Notes: generated from the sequence alone by a model not told the origin. DNA of 64,000 nucleotides from Alphaproteobacteria bacterium (GCA_030433215.1 JAUIMC010000001.1:248001-312000); one strand, 5' to 3'; counted from the stretch's first letter, positions 43,423 through 53,705 are shown. Made by a program: numbers and translations.

Positions 43423-44118
43423 ATGGGTTTCGACGCGGTGATATTCGATTGCGACGGCGTGCTCGTGGACAGCGAGGTTCTCGCCATCCGCGGCGAACGC
43501 GCGGCGCTGGAGCCCCTGGGGCTCGCCTATTCCCCGGAAGACTATGTGCGAAAGTTCGTGGGCCTGCATGACGGCGCATTCTTTGCGGCGTTGCGGGAGG
43601 ATTACCGGCGCGCCCATGGGCGCGACGCGCCGGACGGTTTCGAGGAAGAGGTGCTCGAGGGCCGGCGGCGCGAGCGGCATTTGCTGACGGCGGTGAAGGG
43701 CGCGGCCATGGGGCTTGCGGCTGCGCGCGAGCGCATCGGGCGCATCGGCGTCGCTTCGTCTTCGCGCGCGTATTTCCTGCAATCGAAACTCGAGCGCACG
43801 GGGCTCTACGATCTGGCGGCGCCCCATGTCTATTCCGCCGATCTCGTGGCGCACGGCAAACCGGCGCCGGATATTTTCCTTTACGCGGCGGAGAAGATCG
43901 GCGCCGATCCGGCCCGCTGTCTCGTGCTTGAAGACAGCGAGAACGGCGTCAAAGGCGCGCGCGCGGCGGGCATGACGGTCTGGGGTTTTCTCGGCGGCGG
44001 GCATTGTTTCGACGGTCACGGCGAAAGGCTGAGGGCCGCCGGCGCTGCAAGCCTTGCGCGCGACTTCATGTCGTTTGTCGATCTCCTTGACGCGCTTGTC
44101 GCCCCGGCGGAAGAGTGA
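43423..44118 (+). CDS. HAD-family phosphatase (beta-phosphoglucomutase-like)
   Basis: A 231-residue HAD hydrolase: motif I FDCDGVLVDSE with the nucleophile Asp, motif II VASSS, a lysine in HGKPAPDIFLYA and motif IV VLEDSENGVKGA. A helical cap follows motif I. Probable substrates are sugar or small phosphates. AAAAGGG lies just before the ATG. It overlaps the aldolase gene region by a few bases. Confidence 0.88.
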   Translation: MGFDAVIFDCDGVLVDSEVLAIRGERAALEPLGLAYSPEDYVRKFVGLHDGAFFAALREDYRRAHGRDAPDGFEEEVLEGRRRERHLLTAVKGAAMGLAAARERIGRIGVASSSRAYFLQSKLERTGLYDLAAPHVYSADLVAHGKPAPDIFLYAAEKIGADPARCLVLEDSENGVKGARAAGMTVWGFLGGGHCFDGHGERLRAAGAASLARDFMSFVDLLDALVAPAEE

Positions 44119-44123
44119 GCCTT

Positions 44124-45167
44124 ATGAGTTTTGCTTCGGACAACTGGGCGGGCGCCGCCCCTGAAATTCTCCACGCGATCGCAACGGCCAATGACGGCGC
44201 CGCGCCGGGCTATGGCGGCGACGCGCTCACGAAAAAGGTCGAGGCGCGTTTCGCGGAAGTTTTCGAAAAGAACTGCAAGGTCTATTTCGTGGCGACGGGC
44301 GGGGCCGCCAACGGCCTCGCGCTGTCGGTGATGACGCCGCCTTACGGCATGGTGCTCTGTCACGAGGAAAGCCATGTGCAGATGGACGAATGCGCCGGGC
44401 CGGAGTTTTTCACCGGCGGCGCCAAGCTGCTCCCCATCGCGGGAAAAAACGGCAAGTTGACCGCCGACGCGGTAAGAAAAACCATCAAGGGCTTCCCGCA
44501 CCGTCCGCCGCATGGCGCGCCGATCAGCGCGCTCTCCCTGACGCAAGGGACGGAATGCGGCACGGTTTATTCCGTCGACGAACTGTCCGGTGTTTGCGCC
44601 GCCGCCCATGAGGCGGGGCTCTCCGTTCACATGGACGGCGCGCGCTTCGCCAACGCCGTCGCCGCGTCTGGCAAGAGCCCGGCGGAACTCACATGGAAAG
44701 CCGGCATTGACGTTCTGTGTTTCGGCGGCACCAAAAACGGCTGCATCGCCGCGGAGGCGGTGGTGTTCTTCGATCCGGACAAGGCGAAAGATTTCGAGTT
44801 CATGAGGAAGCGCGCCGGGCATTTGTGGTCGAAAATGCGTTTCATCTCGGCGCAGTTCGACGCCTATCTTGAAGACGGGCTGTGGTTGAAGCTTGCGGCG
44901 CAAGCCAACAAGATGGCGCAGCGGCTTGCGGCAGGGTTGAAAGAAGCCGGCGCGGAGTTTCTCTATCCTGTCGACATCAACGAGCTCTTCGTCGTGATGC
45001 CCGACGGCGTCGCGGCGAAGCTCAATGAGGCGGGACACCTTTTCTACCCTTGGGTGACGCCCGGCGACCCGGCGGGCGGGCGGGCGCACCGGCTCATCTG
45101 CTCTTTCCGCACGACGCAAGAAGAGGTCGACGGCTTTGTGGACGCAGCGAAGAAAGCCTGCGGCTAA
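44124..45167 (+). CDS. Low-specificity L-threonine aldolase
   Basis: A 347-residue PLP enzyme of the beta-eliminating lyase family that splits threonine to glycine and acetaldehyde. Cofactor lysine is in FGGTKNGCIAAEAVV; the substrate pocket blocks YGGDALTKKVE, HEESHVQMDECAG and HMDGARFANAVA are present. An upstream GTG (44115) overlaps the HAD gene; ATG 44124 is preferred from family start. Its end overlaps the convergent hemH by 4 bases. Confidence 0.9.
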   Translation: MSFASDNWAGAAPEILHAIATANDGAAPGYGGDALTKKVEARFAEVFEKNCKVYFVATGGAANGLALSVMTPPYGMVLCHEESHVQMDECAGPEFFTGGAKLLPIAGKNGKLTADAVRKTIKGFPHRPPHGAPISALSLTQGTECGTVYSVDELSGVCAAAHEAGLSVHMDGARFANAVAASGKSPAELTWKAGIDVLCFGGTKNGCIAAEAVVFFDPDKAKDFEFMRKRAGHLWSKMRFISAQFDAYLEDGLWLKLAAQANKMAQRLAAGLKEAGAEFLYPVDINELFVVMPDGVAAKLNEAGHLFYPWVTPGDPAGGRAHRLICSFRTTQEEVDGFVDAAKKACG

Positions 45168-46207
45168 ACCCAGCCTGCGGTTTCGCGCCGCGCGATCATC
45201 TCCAGCATGGAAATCGCTTCGGGCGAATTGTTGAGGCAGGGAATTGAGGTGAACGCCTCGCCGCCGGCCTCCATGAAGGTCTCGCGGCCCGCAATGTCGA
45301 TTTCTTCCAGGGTTTCGATGCAGTCGGCCATGAAGCCCGGCATGATGACGGCGAGTTTCTTCACGCCTTTTTCAGCGAGCCTAGTGATGGTCTCGTCCGT
45401 CGCCGGTTCGAGCCATTTCTCCCGTCCGAATTTCGACTGAAAGGCGAGGGGCGCGAATTCCTGCGTCCAGCCCATCTTCTCGCGCAACAGCCGCGAGGTC
45501 TTGGCGCAATGGCAATGATAGGGATCGCCGAGATCGAAATAGCGCTGCGGCAGGCCGTGATAGGAGAGGATCACCCGCTCGGGCTCAAAATCCAGCGCAT
45601 CGAGATGGCGCCGCGTGACGGCGGCGAGCGCTTCGATATAGGCGGGATGATCGTGATAGGCGGGCGCCATGCGGATCGCCGGCTGCCAGCGCATCTGCTT
45701 TACCGCATCGAAAACCGCGTCGGCGACGCTCGCGGTCGTCGTCGCGGAATATTGCGGATAAAGCGGAATGACGACAATGCGTTCGCACCCGTCCGCCTTC
45801 ATCGCCTCGAGGCGCGAGGCGATGGAGGGATTGCCGTAGCGCATGGCCCAGTCGACGCGGACCCCTGAAAAGGCGGCGCCGAGTTTTTCCGCCTGTTCCC
45901 TCGTGTAATAGCGCAAGGGGCTTTCATTGCTCTCTGTGCGCCAGATCTTGGCGTAATTGCGCGCCGTCGCCGCGGGCCGGACATTCAGGATGATCCCGTG
46001 GAGGATCGGCAGCCACAGGGCGCGGGGCAGATCGACGATCCGCTCGTCGCTCAGGAACTCCCGCAGATAGCGCCGCACTGCGCCGGCCTCGGGCGCGTCC
46101 GGGGTGCCGAGATTGACGAGGAGAACGCCGGTCCTGGCCGGCGGGATCGCCGGATGGCCTTGCGGCTTGTGATCGCTCGTGGAGGACGGTGCGGCGTCTG
46201 CGCCCAT
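45164..46207 (-). CDS. hemH: Ferrochelatase
   Basis: A 347-residue enzyme that inserts Fe2+ into protoporphyrin IX. Family blocks: GVLLVNLGTPDAPE, RYGNPSIASRLEAM, the active-site His in LSYHGLPQRYFDLGDPYHCHC and FGREKWLEPATDE with VIMPGFMADCIETLEEI. Full length. The first 27 residues are a non-conserved extension, so a later start is possible. Convergent overlap with the aldolase gene. Confidence 0.94.
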   Translation of the reverse strand: MGADAAPSSTSDHKPQGHPAIPPARTGVLLVNLGTPDAPEAGAVRRYLREFLSDERIVDLPRALWLPILHGIILNVRPAATARNYAKIWRTESNESPLRYYTREQAEKLGAAFSGVRVDWAMRYGNPSIASRLEAMKADGCERIVVIPLYPQYSATTTASVADAVFDAVKQMRWQPAIRMAPAYHDHPAYIEALAAVTRRHLDALDFEPERVILSYHGLPQRYFDLGDPYHCHCAKTSRLLREKMGWTQEFAPLAFQSKFGREKWLEPATDETITRLAEKGVKKLAVIMPGFMADCIETLEEIDIAGRETFMEAGGEAFTSIPCLNNSPEAISMLEMIARRETAGWV

Positions 46208-46389
46208 GGCGGGATTTTTCCTTTTGAAAGTCCGGATTCAGGCAGCCTTGTCGCAAAAAAACGCGCCGTTGTCACAATAGTGAAACATAAAAAATAGAGG
46301 GTGCGCCGCAAATCGGGCCGGGCGCGCAGTGTGCGCAGGCGAAGCCTCGATCGGACGAGTTTAGCGTTCGGTCGCACGAAGGAACGGGC

Positions 46390-47394
46390 ATGGACATCGA
46401 TATCGGGTTGTGGGCCGCCATCGGTTTTGCGTTTGCGGCCTATGCGGTTGTCGGCAACGACGCCCTGCAGACGCTCGGCACGTTCATCAATTCCAACCGC
46501 CGCCTGCCCTGGTGGGCGCTGTTTCTCTACGCGGCGACGGTGCTCGTCGTCGTTTTCGCCTTCGGCTATATGGCGAATGGCGGCGATCCTTCCTTCGGGC
46601 GCCTCAACGACACGGATAAATATCCGATCTTCGAGCCGCATTGGTATCACGCCCTGCCGCCCCTGATGCTGTTAGTGCTGACGCGGCTCGGCATTCCGGT
46701 TTCCACCACCTTCATGGTGCTGAGCATCTTCGCGACCATGGGCGGGCTTTACAGCATGCTGGTGAAGTCGCTGATCGGCTACGCCGTCGCGTTTGGCGTC
46801 GGCGGGCTCATCTATGCGGCGCTGGCGCCGACTCTTGAGCGGTGGTTCCTGAAGACCGCTTCGGGCCAGCACGCGCCGATCTGGGTGCTCGCCCAGTGGA
46901 TCACCACGGGCTATCTCTGGTCAGTCTGGCTGATGCAGGATTTCGCCAATATCTTCATCTTCCTGCCGCGCGGCGTCGATGAAACGGGCGCCGCGGCGCT
47001 CAACCCGACCGAAGCGGGCATTGCTGTCGCGGGGATCGTCGTCCTTCTCGGCTATACGTTCTGGAATGGCGGCGGCCCGGTGCAGCGCATTCTGAAATCG
47101 AAGACCGCGGTCACCGATATCCGCTCGGCGACCATCATCGACTTCATCTTTGCGACGCTCTTGTTCTATTTCAAGGAACTCAACAACATCCCCATGTCGA
47201 CGACCTGGGTGTTCCTGGGGCTGATTGCAGGGCGCGAATTCGCCATTGCGACCATCGACAAGATCCGCCCGGTGGGCGGCACGTTCCGCATTGTCGCCAC
47301 GGACGCCGGCAAGGCGTTTCTGGGGCTCGTCATCAGCGTGGTGATGGCGGTCGGCCTGCCGGAGCTGGCGAAGATGCTTACCGTCGCCGGCTAG
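46390..47394 (+). CDS. PiT-family-like inorganic ion transporter
   Basis: A 334-residue protein with about nine membrane helices and an internal two-fold repeat of PiT type: GNDALQTLGTFINS and IPVSTTFMVLS in the first half, and NNIPMSTTWVFLGLIAGRE in the second. The pattern matches PiT phosphate permeases (GANDVAN... and PVSTT) but is diverged and lacks the second GANDxAN block, so the substrate may not be phosphate. No Pho regulatory partner adjoins it. Confidence 0.72.
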   Translation: MDIDIGLWAAIGFAFAAYAVVGNDALQTLGTFINSNRRLPWWALFLYAATVLVVVFAFGYMANGGDPSFGRLNDTDKYPIFEPHWYHALPPLMLLVLTRLGIPVSTTFMVLSIFATMGGLYSMLVKSLIGYAVAFGVGGLIYAALAPTLERWFLKTASGQHAPIWVLAQWITTGYLWSVWLMQDFANIFIFLPRGVDETGAAALNPTEAGIAVAGIVVLLGYTFWNGGGPVQRILKSKTAVTDIRSATIIDFIFATLLFYFKELNNIPMSTTWVFLGLIAGREFAIATIDKIRPVGGTFRIVATDAGKAFLGLVISVVMAVGLPELAKMLTVAG

Positions 47395-47408
47395 GGCTGG
47401 CTGCGAAC

Positions 47409-47747
47409 TCAATCGGCCGGTTTGTAGCGCGCGGCCTTGTCCTTCACCCGATAGCGGGCCTCATCCTGGCGGCGGTAGCGGCGACGGCGCCGTTCGCCTT
47501 CATCCAGGGTGCGATAGGTCTTTGGCGCGGCGTCTTCGGTGCGGCTGTCGCGCAAGCCGGAGGGTTTCGTCCGGGCGCGGGCCTTGATCCGGTAGGCTTT
47601 GCGGCGGGACTTTGCGGCGCTTTCCGGGTCTTCTTTCAGGGCCAGCAGCCCCAGAAGCCCAGCCGATCCGGCGCGGGCGTTCGCCAGGTACCAGTGCAGC
47701 ACCACGGCGAAAACGGCGAGGATCAGGATGAATTCAAGCGCGTCCAT
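47409..47747 (-). CDS. Small single-pass membrane protein, basic tail
   Basis: A 112-residue protein: one hydrophobic helix (residues 3-22, FILILAVFAVVLHWYLA) and a long Arg/Lys-rich soluble part with repeated R-R/Y motifs (ERRRRRYRRQDEARYRV). No family recognised. ATG at 47747 with GGGAG six bases upstream supports translation; it converges on the transporter gene. Confidence 0.6.
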   Translation of the reverse strand: MDALEFILILAVFAVVLHWYLANARAGSAGLLGLLALKEDPESAAKSRRKAYRIKARARTKPSGLRDSRTEDAAPKTYRTLDEGERRRRRYRRQDEARYRVKDKAARYKPAD

Positions 47748-47859
47748 AGCGCTCCCTTCCTTGCAAGCCTCGTGCTAGCGCCCTGCGGCGGTTAACCAGG
47801 CGCGCCGCAGTGGGAGAGCCTGATGGACGGGGGCCCCCGGATCGCCGTAAATTCCGGCC

Positions 47860-48672
47860 ATGACCTATAAAAACAAATGGGCGCTGATCACCGGCGCTTC
47901 GGCGGGCATCGGCGCGACCTTCGCGCGGGCCTACGCCGCCAGGGGCGCCAATATCGTTCTCGTCGCGCGGCGCGAAGACCGTATGCGCACGCTCGCCGCC
48001 GAGCTTGAGGAAAAGCACGGCGTCAAAACCAGGATTGTCGCCGCCGACCTCGCCGAGCCGGACGCGCCCCAGCGCATTTACGACGCGCTCTCGGCTGACG
48101 GGATCGCCGTCGACATCCTCGTCAACAATGCCGGGTTCGGCCTGCCGGGCGTCTACACCGAAAACGACTGGGCGACCCATCGCGCCTATCTGGAGCTGAT
48201 GCTGGTTTCCTACGCGGCTATGACGCGGCTTTTCCTGCCGGGCATGCTGGCGCGCGATTATGGCCGCATTATTCAGGTCGCGTCGCTGGCGGGACTCATT
48301 CCGGGATCGGCGGGCCATACGCTTTATGGCCCGTCGAAAACCTTCCTGATCAGCCTCGCGCAATCGATCGCGGCGGAATGCGAAGCGACGGGCGTCAATT
48401 CCTCGGCGCTCTGTCCGGGCTTTACCTATTCGGAATTTCACGACGTCAACAATACGCGCGGGCTCGTCTCGCAGCTTCCAAAATATATGTTCATGGAAGC
48501 CGAGCCCGTGGTCGAGGGCGCCATCGACGCGACCGAAAAGGGGCGGGCGGTTTACGTGCCCGGCGCCTGGAACAAGTTCACCGCCTGGCTGGCGCGCACC
48601 CTGCCGCGCTCATGGGCGGAAGCGATGGTGAAAAATCAGTCCAGGCGATTCCGCAAACAGACAGGGCACTAG
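47860..48672 (+). CDS. Short-chain dehydrogenase/reductase
   Basis: A 270-residue classical SDR with TGASAGIGATFARAY cofactor loop, NNAG (LVNNAGFGLPG) and catalytic YxxxK in TLYGPSKTFL. The closing FNKFTAWLAR-like region is typical of a subfamily that acts on long or lipophilic substrates (DltE/YqjQ-like), so the substrate is unknown. Single gene between two opposite ones. Confidence 0.85.
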   Translation: MTYKNKWALITGASAGIGATFARAYAARGANIVLVARREDRMRTLAAELEEKHGVKTRIVAADLAEPDAPQRIYDALSADGIAVDILVNNAGFGLPGVYTENDWATHRAYLELMLVSYAAMTRLFLPGMLARDYGRIIQVASLAGLIPGSAGHTLYGPSKTFLISLAQSIAAECEATGVNSSALCPGFTYSEFHDVNNTRGLVSQLPKYMFMEAEPVVEGAIDATEKGRAVYVPGAWNKFTAWLARTLPRSWAEAMVKNQSRRFRKQTGH

Positions 48673-48696
48673 GCCGTTTCAAATTGACGCCTGTTT

Positions 48697-49572
48697 CTAA
48701 TCTTTTTTTCCAAAGAGTTTGTTTTTTAGCGCAATAAGGGGAAGCAAGAGCAATATCCATAGCTTTTTAGCAAAGCCGAGTAAGATGGCGCCCAAGCCTA
48801 CGGCTACCGCTTTTCCATATTTGACGCCGACAAGCCCGGCCAAAACGCCGAGAACGCCAGCAGAGGCGACTTTGTCGCCCTCGCTGAAATCTGCATATGC
48901 CTCCGATGTCTTGGTGCTGTAAGCGCTAAGCACCCCATCGATGTTCTGTTTGACTTGTGTTGCAGGCATCGACGCATCAAGCGGCACCATAACAAAAACA
49001 ACATAACCGCGGCGATCAAACACCGTCGCTTTGATATTAATTTGAGGTTGGCCGTCCCATATCAGCTTGGTGGCGTAATACAGATAATTCTTTTCCTCAT
49101 CGAGTGTTGGATACACCAGCCAGCTATCGGCCTTTATTTCCACGCCCAGCTTTTCGCTTTGAGCTTGAATACTCTCTTCAAGAGCATTCCAGATAGATTC
49201 GATTTCTTGATCCCTGTTGGAATTATCCCAATCGTCAAAACGAACGAACCCTTCAGAGTTTGGCCTTTCAACCAATAGCGTATCTAGGGATGCTGTTGGC
49301 GCGACGAACATTTTGTCGATGGCGGCGCAACTTGAACGTTCCCAGCCCCAGTCTGTGGTGACGAGGTGGCATGTATCTTCCGCTGAGAGATGAAATCCAG
49401 CCTCGTTCATTGGTGCCAATCTTCCCCGCGCAAGCGTGACGGGCGCATCAAAGGCTATAGGATTATACTCATAAACATCGCTTTGGTTTTGCGCGTGTGC
49501 TGGAAATAGAAAACATGAAAAAAAGATAGCGCCTGCAATTGCCGGAATCTTGCATAATGAAAACAAATTCAT
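48697..49572 (-). CDS. Exported DUF2167 membrane protein
   Basis: A 291-residue protein with a signal peptide (IAGAIFFSCFLFPAHAQ), a soluble DUF2167-type domain (ATKLIWDGQPQINIKATVFDRRGYVVFVM) and two membrane helices near the C-terminus (GVLAGLVGVKYGKAVAVGLGAILLGFAKKLWILLLLPLIAL in pieces), ending in a Lys-rich KNKLFGKKD. Codon usage and GC content are clearly lower than around it, suggesting acquisition from another genome. Function unknown. Confidence 0.78.
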   Translation of the reverse strand: MNLFSLCKIPAIAGAIFFSCFLFPAHAQNQSDVYEYNPIAFDAPVTLARGRLAPMNEAGFHLSAEDTCHLVTTDWGWERSSCAAIDKMFVAPTASLDTLLVERPNSEGFVRFDDWDNSNRDQEIESIWNALEESIQAQSEKLGVEIKADSWLVYPTLDEEKNYLYYATKLIWDGQPQINIKATVFDRRGYVVFVMVPLDASMPATQVKQNIDGVLSAYSTKTSEAYADFSEGDKVASAGVLGVLAGLVGVKYGKAVAVGLGAILLGFAKKLWILLLLPLIALKNKLFGKKD

Positions 49573-49675
49573 CTATTGGCCCCTCCGCTTAATAGGTGGA
49601 GCCTAATTCTCGAAAAACATGCGCGCAATCAATAATATCATGAATTGCGCAAGATCTGCTCGTAGTAATTTTGAC

Positions 49676-51970
49676 TTAAGCCGTTTTTTCGGCCCAGCTG
49701 CGGTGTTCTGAATCAAGCTCGTAAGCGGCCATGGCGGCGAGCGTGACGATATCGCCGACAGCGGCGCCGACCTGGGCGATCTGGACGGGGCGTTCAAGGC
49801 CGATGAGCACGGGCCCGAGGACAAGCGCGCCGCCGACTTCGCCAAGAAGCTTGGTCGAGATCGCTGCGGAGTGAACGCCCGGGGTGACCAGCACATTGGC
49901 TTCGCCCTTGAGGCGGGAGAACGGGTAGATCGCGCGCAGGCTTTCATTCAGCGCCATGCGCGGCGTCATCTCGCCTTCATATTCGAAGTCGATATCCGTG
50001 CGCTTGTCGAGAATTTCGACCGCGCCGGCGACGCGGCGCGAATGTTCCGTATCCGGATTGCCGAAATTGGAATAGGAGACGAACGCCACCTTTGGCGGAA
50101 AGCCCATGTGACGCGCGGCATGGGCCACCTGCATGGCGATTTCCGCGAGCTCTTCCGATGAAGGCAGTTCGGTGACGTTGGTGTCGGCGACGAACAGCGT
50201 GCGGTTCTTGGTGAGAATGATGGAAACGCCGATCATGCGTTCGCCGGGCCGCGGATCGAGGGCGAGGCGGACATTGTCGAGCGCCACGTCGTAATGGCGG
50301 GTGACGCCGGTCACCATGCCGTCCGCATGGCCGTGGGCGAGCATGCAGGCGCCGTAGACATTGCGGTCGGTATTGACGAGGCGCACCGCGTCGCGGTGGA
50401 GATAGCCTTTGCGCTGCAGGCGTTGATAGAGATATTCGACGTAAAGATCGCTGTTTTTCGCCGTGCGCGAGTGATGGATCTCGAAGTCGGCGTTTTCGGG
50501 AAGCCCGGCGTTTCTCAGCCCCTCGCGGATATATTCCTCGCGTCCGATGAGGATCGCCTTGCCGAGATTTTCCTGCTGGAAGCCGTAGGCGGCGCGGATC
50601 ACCGCTTCTTCCTCGCCCTCGGCGAAGACAACCCGCTTGGGCGTTTCGGAGCCGCGCAAGGTCGCCTGGATGCGTTGCAGGAAGGACGCCGCGGGATTGA
50701 GGCGCGCGGCGAGATTTTGCTTGTAGGTGAAAAGGTCTGCCACCGGCTTGCGGGCGACGCCGGAATCGGCGGCGGCCTTCGCCACGGCAGGCGGAATTTC
50801 GGAAATAAGGCGCGGATCGAACGGCGTCGGGATGATATAGCCCGGCCCGTATTTCAGGCGCTTGCCGTACGCGGCGGCGACTTCGTCGGGCACATCCTCG
50901 CGCGCGAGGCGCGCCAGCGCCTGGGCGCAGGCGATTTTCATGTCTTCATTGATGGTGCGCGCGCGCGCGTCGAGGGCGCCGCGGAAGATGTAAGGGAAAC
51001 CGAGAACGTTGTTCACCTGGTTCGGATAGTCCGACCGGCCCGTGGCGATGATCGCGTCGTCGCGCACCGATTTGATTTCTTCAGGGGTGATTTCCGGATT
51101 GGGATTGGCCATCACGAAGATGATCGGATTCTTCGCCATGGACTTGATCATGTCCTTGGAAATTGCGCCGGCGACCGAAAGTCCGATGCACACATCGGCG
51201 CCGTCCATGGCGTCGGCGAGGCTCTGCTTGTCGGTTTCGACGGTATGCGCGGAGCGCCACTGATCGAGCTGGCGGCTCTTGGTGAGCACGCCCTTGGAGT
51301 CGCAGACAAAGGCGTTTTCAGCCGGAAGCCCCATGGCCTTGATCAGCCCGATCACCGACAGCGCGGAAGAGCCGGCGCCGGAGACCGCGACCTTGATGTC
51401 CTTGATCGACTTGCCGGTGATGTCGAGCGCGTTCAAGAGCCCGGCGGCGGCGATGATCGCCGTTCCATGCTGGTCGTCATGGAAGACGGGGATGTCCATC
51501 TCCTCCTTGAGGCGCTGTTCGATGATGAAGCTGTCGGGCGCCGCGATGTCTTCTAGATTGATGCCGCCGAAGGCGGGCCCGAGATATTTGACCGCGTTGA
51601 TGAAGGCTTCCGGGTCTTTGGTGTCGACTTCGATGTCGACGGAATCGATGTCGGCGAAGCGCTTGAAGAGGACGGACTTGCCCTCCATCACCGGTTTCGC
51701 TGCGAGCGCGCCAAGATCGCCCATGCCGAGGATCGCCGTGCCGTTGGAGATGACGGCGACCATGTTGCCCTTGGACGTGTAGTCGTAGGCCTTATCGGGA
51801 TCGTCGGCGATGGCCTGCACCGGCGCGGCGACGCCGGGCGAATAGGCCAGCGACAAATCGCGCTGGGTCGCCATGGGCTTCGTGGGCGTGATCTCGAGCT
51901 TGCCGGGCTTGCCGCGGCTGTGAAAGGCGAGAGCTTCTTCGTCGGTGAATTTTTTGGTGTTTTCGTCCAT
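49676..51970 (-). CDS. maeB: NADP-dependent malic enzyme with C-terminal phosphotransacetylase-like domain
   Basis: A 764-residue two-domain enzyme: malic enzyme part (residues 1-430; [63 protein letters not shown]) and a PTA-like part (from about 440; [20 protein letters not shown]). It converts malate to pyruvate with NADPH formation; the PTA-like part is regulatory, binding acetyl-CoA, and not catalytic in characterised relatives. Full family length. Confidence 0.95.
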   Translation of the reverse strand: MDENTKKFTDEEALAFHSRGKPGKLEITPTKPMATQRDLSLAYSPGVAAPVQAIADDPDKAYDYTSKGNMVAVISNGTAILGMGDLGALAAKPVMEGKSVLFKRFADIDSVDIEVDTKDPEAFINAVKYLGPAFGGINLEDIAAPDSFIIEQRLKEEMDIPVFHDDQHGTAIIAAAGLLNALDITGKSIKDIKVAVSGAGSSALSVIGLIKAMGLPAENAFVCDSKGVLTKSRQLDQWRSAHTVETDKQSLADAMDGADVCIGLSVAGAISKDMIKSMAKNPIIFVMANPNPEITPEEIKSVRDDAIIATGRSDYPNQVNNVLGFPYIFRGALDARARTINEDMKIACAQALARLAREDVPDEVAAAYGKRLKYGPGYIIPTPFDPRLISEIPPAVAKAAADSGVARKPVADLFTYKQNLAARLNPAASFLQRIQATLRGSETPKRVVFAEGEEEAVIRAAYGFQQENLGKAILIGREEYIREGLRNAGLPENADFEIHHSRTAKNSDLYVEYLYQRLQRKGYLHRDAVRLVNTDRNVYGACMLAHGHADGMVTGVTRHYDVALDNVRLALDPRPGERMIGVSIILTKNRTLFVADTNVTELPSSEELAEIAMQVAHAARHMGFPPKVAFVSYSNFGNPDTEHSRRVAGAVEILDKRTDIDFEYEGEMTPRMALNESLRAIYPFSRLKGEANVLVTPGVHSAAISTKLLGEVGGALVLGPVLIGLERPVQIAQVGAAVGDIVTLAAMAAYELDSEHRSWAEKTA

Positions 51971-52181
51971 TTGGGGGTCTCGTGGCGGGAAGGCTGGAAA
52001 TGTGGCATACGCGGCTCGTCCAGCCCCTGCAATGCTTCAAGGGGCGCAGAACGGGACGATTGTAGCTTTATCGTCTTTTTAAGGCGTGAACTCTGGGCGA
52101 GGTCACGATTAGGCGCGCGATAGTTGCGGGCGGCCCCTGGAGCGCCTAGGTAAGCGCTGAGCAAAAGCTGCGGAAACCCTC

Positions 52182-52763
52182 ATGTTTATTCAGACCGAAG
52201 ACACCCCGAACCCGCAATCCATGAAGTTCCTGCCCGGCCAGGCGGTGCTGGGCCAGGGCGCGACGGGCGTCGATTTCCCGACCTTTGAGAGCGCTGCGGC
52301 CTCGCCGCTGGCGCAGCTCCTGTTCGAGATCGACGGCGTCATGGGCGTTTATCTCGGCGCGGATTTCATCACGGTGACCAAGACCGAGGCCGTCGAATGG
52401 CAGCATATCAAGCCGGCGATCCTTGGCGGCGTGGCCGACTTCATGACCGCCGGCCTGCCCGCCCTTGCGGAAGGCGCCGCGCGCTCCGACGCGCCGGCGA
52501 CGCCGCTTGAGGATTATGAGGGCGAGGACCGCGAGGTGGTCGAACAGATTGTCGAGCTCATTGAAACCCGCGTGCGTCCCGCCGTCGCAGCCGACGGCGG
52601 CGACATCGTTTTCAAGCATTTCGAGCCGCGCACCGGCGTTGTTTTCCTCACGATGCAAGGCGCCTGCGCGGGCTGTCCGTCTTCGACCATGACCCTGAAA
52701 AGCGGCATCGAGAACATGCTGAAGCATTACGTGCCGGAAGTCGTCAGGGTCGAGGCGGCGTAG
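52182..52763 (+). CDS. NifU C-terminal-domain (Nfu-type) Fe-S carrier
   Basis: A 193-residue protein: Nfu N-terminal domain (MFIQTEDTPNPQSMKFLPGQAVLG) and a NifU C-terminal domain with the cluster-binding CxxC motif in GACAGCPSSTMTLK. It passes 4Fe-4S clusters to target enzymes. In alphaproteobacteria it commonly lies near the tsaB-rimI-fur group, as here. ATG 52182, no strong ribosome site nearby. Confidence 0.92.
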   Translation: MFIQTEDTPNPQSMKFLPGQAVLGQGATGVDFPTFESAAASPLAQLLFEIDGVMGVYLGADFITVTKTEAVEWQHIKPAILGGVADFMTAGLPALAEGAARSDAPATPLEDYEGEDREVVEQIVELIETRVRPAVAADGGDIVFKHFEPRTGVVFLTMQGACAGCPSSTMTLKSGIENMLKHYVPEVVRVEAA

Positions 52764-52782
52764 CGCGCCGCCGGGGGATGCG

Positions 52783-53370
52783 ATGGCGAAAAACATCCTG
52801 ATCATACAGGGCCATCCCGATCCCGCCGAGCCTCATCTCTGTCATGCCCTGGCCGATGCTTATGCGCGCGGCGCGCGCGAGGCCGGCGCGCAGGTGAAGA
52901 CCGTCCCTGTGGCGGCGCTCGATTTCCCGTTTCTGCGCAGCGAGGCCGAATGGCGCGGCGAGCCGCCCGAAAGCCTCGGTCCGGCCATCGCCGATCTGCG
53001 CGCGACGGATCATTTCCTGATTATATATCCGCTCTGGATGGGAACCATGCCGGCCCTGTTGAAGGCCTTTCTGGAACAGACCTTCCGGCCGGGCGTCGCC
53101 CTGGGCAACGAAGCGGAAGGCTTTCCAAAGCCCGGCTTCAAGAACAAATCGGCGCGCATCGCCATCACCATGGGCATGCCGGCGCTCGCCTATCGCTGGT
53201 TTTTCCGCGCCCACAGCCTGAAAAGTCTTGAGCGCAATCTCCTGCGGCTCACCGGCGTCAATCCGATCCGCGAATCCCTGTTCGGGCTCGTGGAGGCGAC
53301 GGACAGGGAGGGCTGGGAAAGGCGCCTGGCGGGCTTCGCGCAAACCGGCGGCCGCGACGCGAGGGGCTGA
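52783..53370 (+). CDS. Flavodoxin-fold NAD(P)H oxidoreductase (KefF/YwrO-like)
   Basis: A 195-residue flavodoxin-like quinone reductase: ILIIQGHPDPAEPHLCHALADAY (FMN-binding start), HFLIIYPLWMGTMPALLKAFLEQTFRPG (the WxxMPA(L/M)LK motif). Reduces quinones or nitroaromatics with NAD(P)H, and in KefF regulates a potassium channel, which is not present here. Twenty bases after the nfu gene, probably co-transcribed. Confidence 0.85.
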   Translation: MAKNILIIQGHPDPAEPHLCHALADAYARGAREAGAQVKTVPVAALDFPFLRSEAEWRGEPPESLGPAIADLRATDHFLIIYPLWMGTMPALLKAFLEQTFRPGVALGNEAEGFPKPGFKNKSARIAITMGMPALAYRWFFRAHSLKSLERNLLRLTGVNPIRESLFGLVEATDREGWERRLAGFAQTGGRDARG

Positions 53371-53453
53371 CCCGGCCCCCGAACCGGCGCCGGCCGGGAG
53401 TGTTCCCTCAGGAGGCGCGCCAGCGCTCTGAGATAGCCAATGGGAGGTTTTCC

Positions 53454-53663
53454 ATGTCAGACAATGTTTACGCCGTCTCGAAAGTCGTCGGCACCTCGAA
53501 AAGCTCGGTCGAGGACGCGATCCAGAATGCGATCTCGACGGCGTCCGCGACGCTCAAAAATCTCGACTGGTTTGAAGTGAAGGAAGTGCGCGGCCTTATC
53601 GACGAAAACAAGGTCGCTTATTACCAGGTCGCGCTGGAGCTTGGCTTTCGCTACGAAAAATAG
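53454..53663 (+). CDS. Dodecin
   Basis: A 69-residue protein of the dodecin family: VYAVSKVVGTSKSSVEDAIQNAI, NLDWFEVKEVRGLIDEN, AYYQVALELGFRYE, all conserved blocks, with the flavin-stacking Trp. It forms a hollow dodecamer storing FMN/FAD. GGGAGG lies six bases before ATG 53454. Next to flavin enzymes on both sides. Confidence 0.93.
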   Translation: MSDNVYAVSKVVGTSKSSVEDAIQNAISTASATLKNLDWFEVKEVRGLIDENKVAYYQVALELGFRYEK

Positions 53664-53705
53664 CTAGAAGGGCAGGGACTGAATCGCCCGACGGAGCTGA
53701 GCCCC

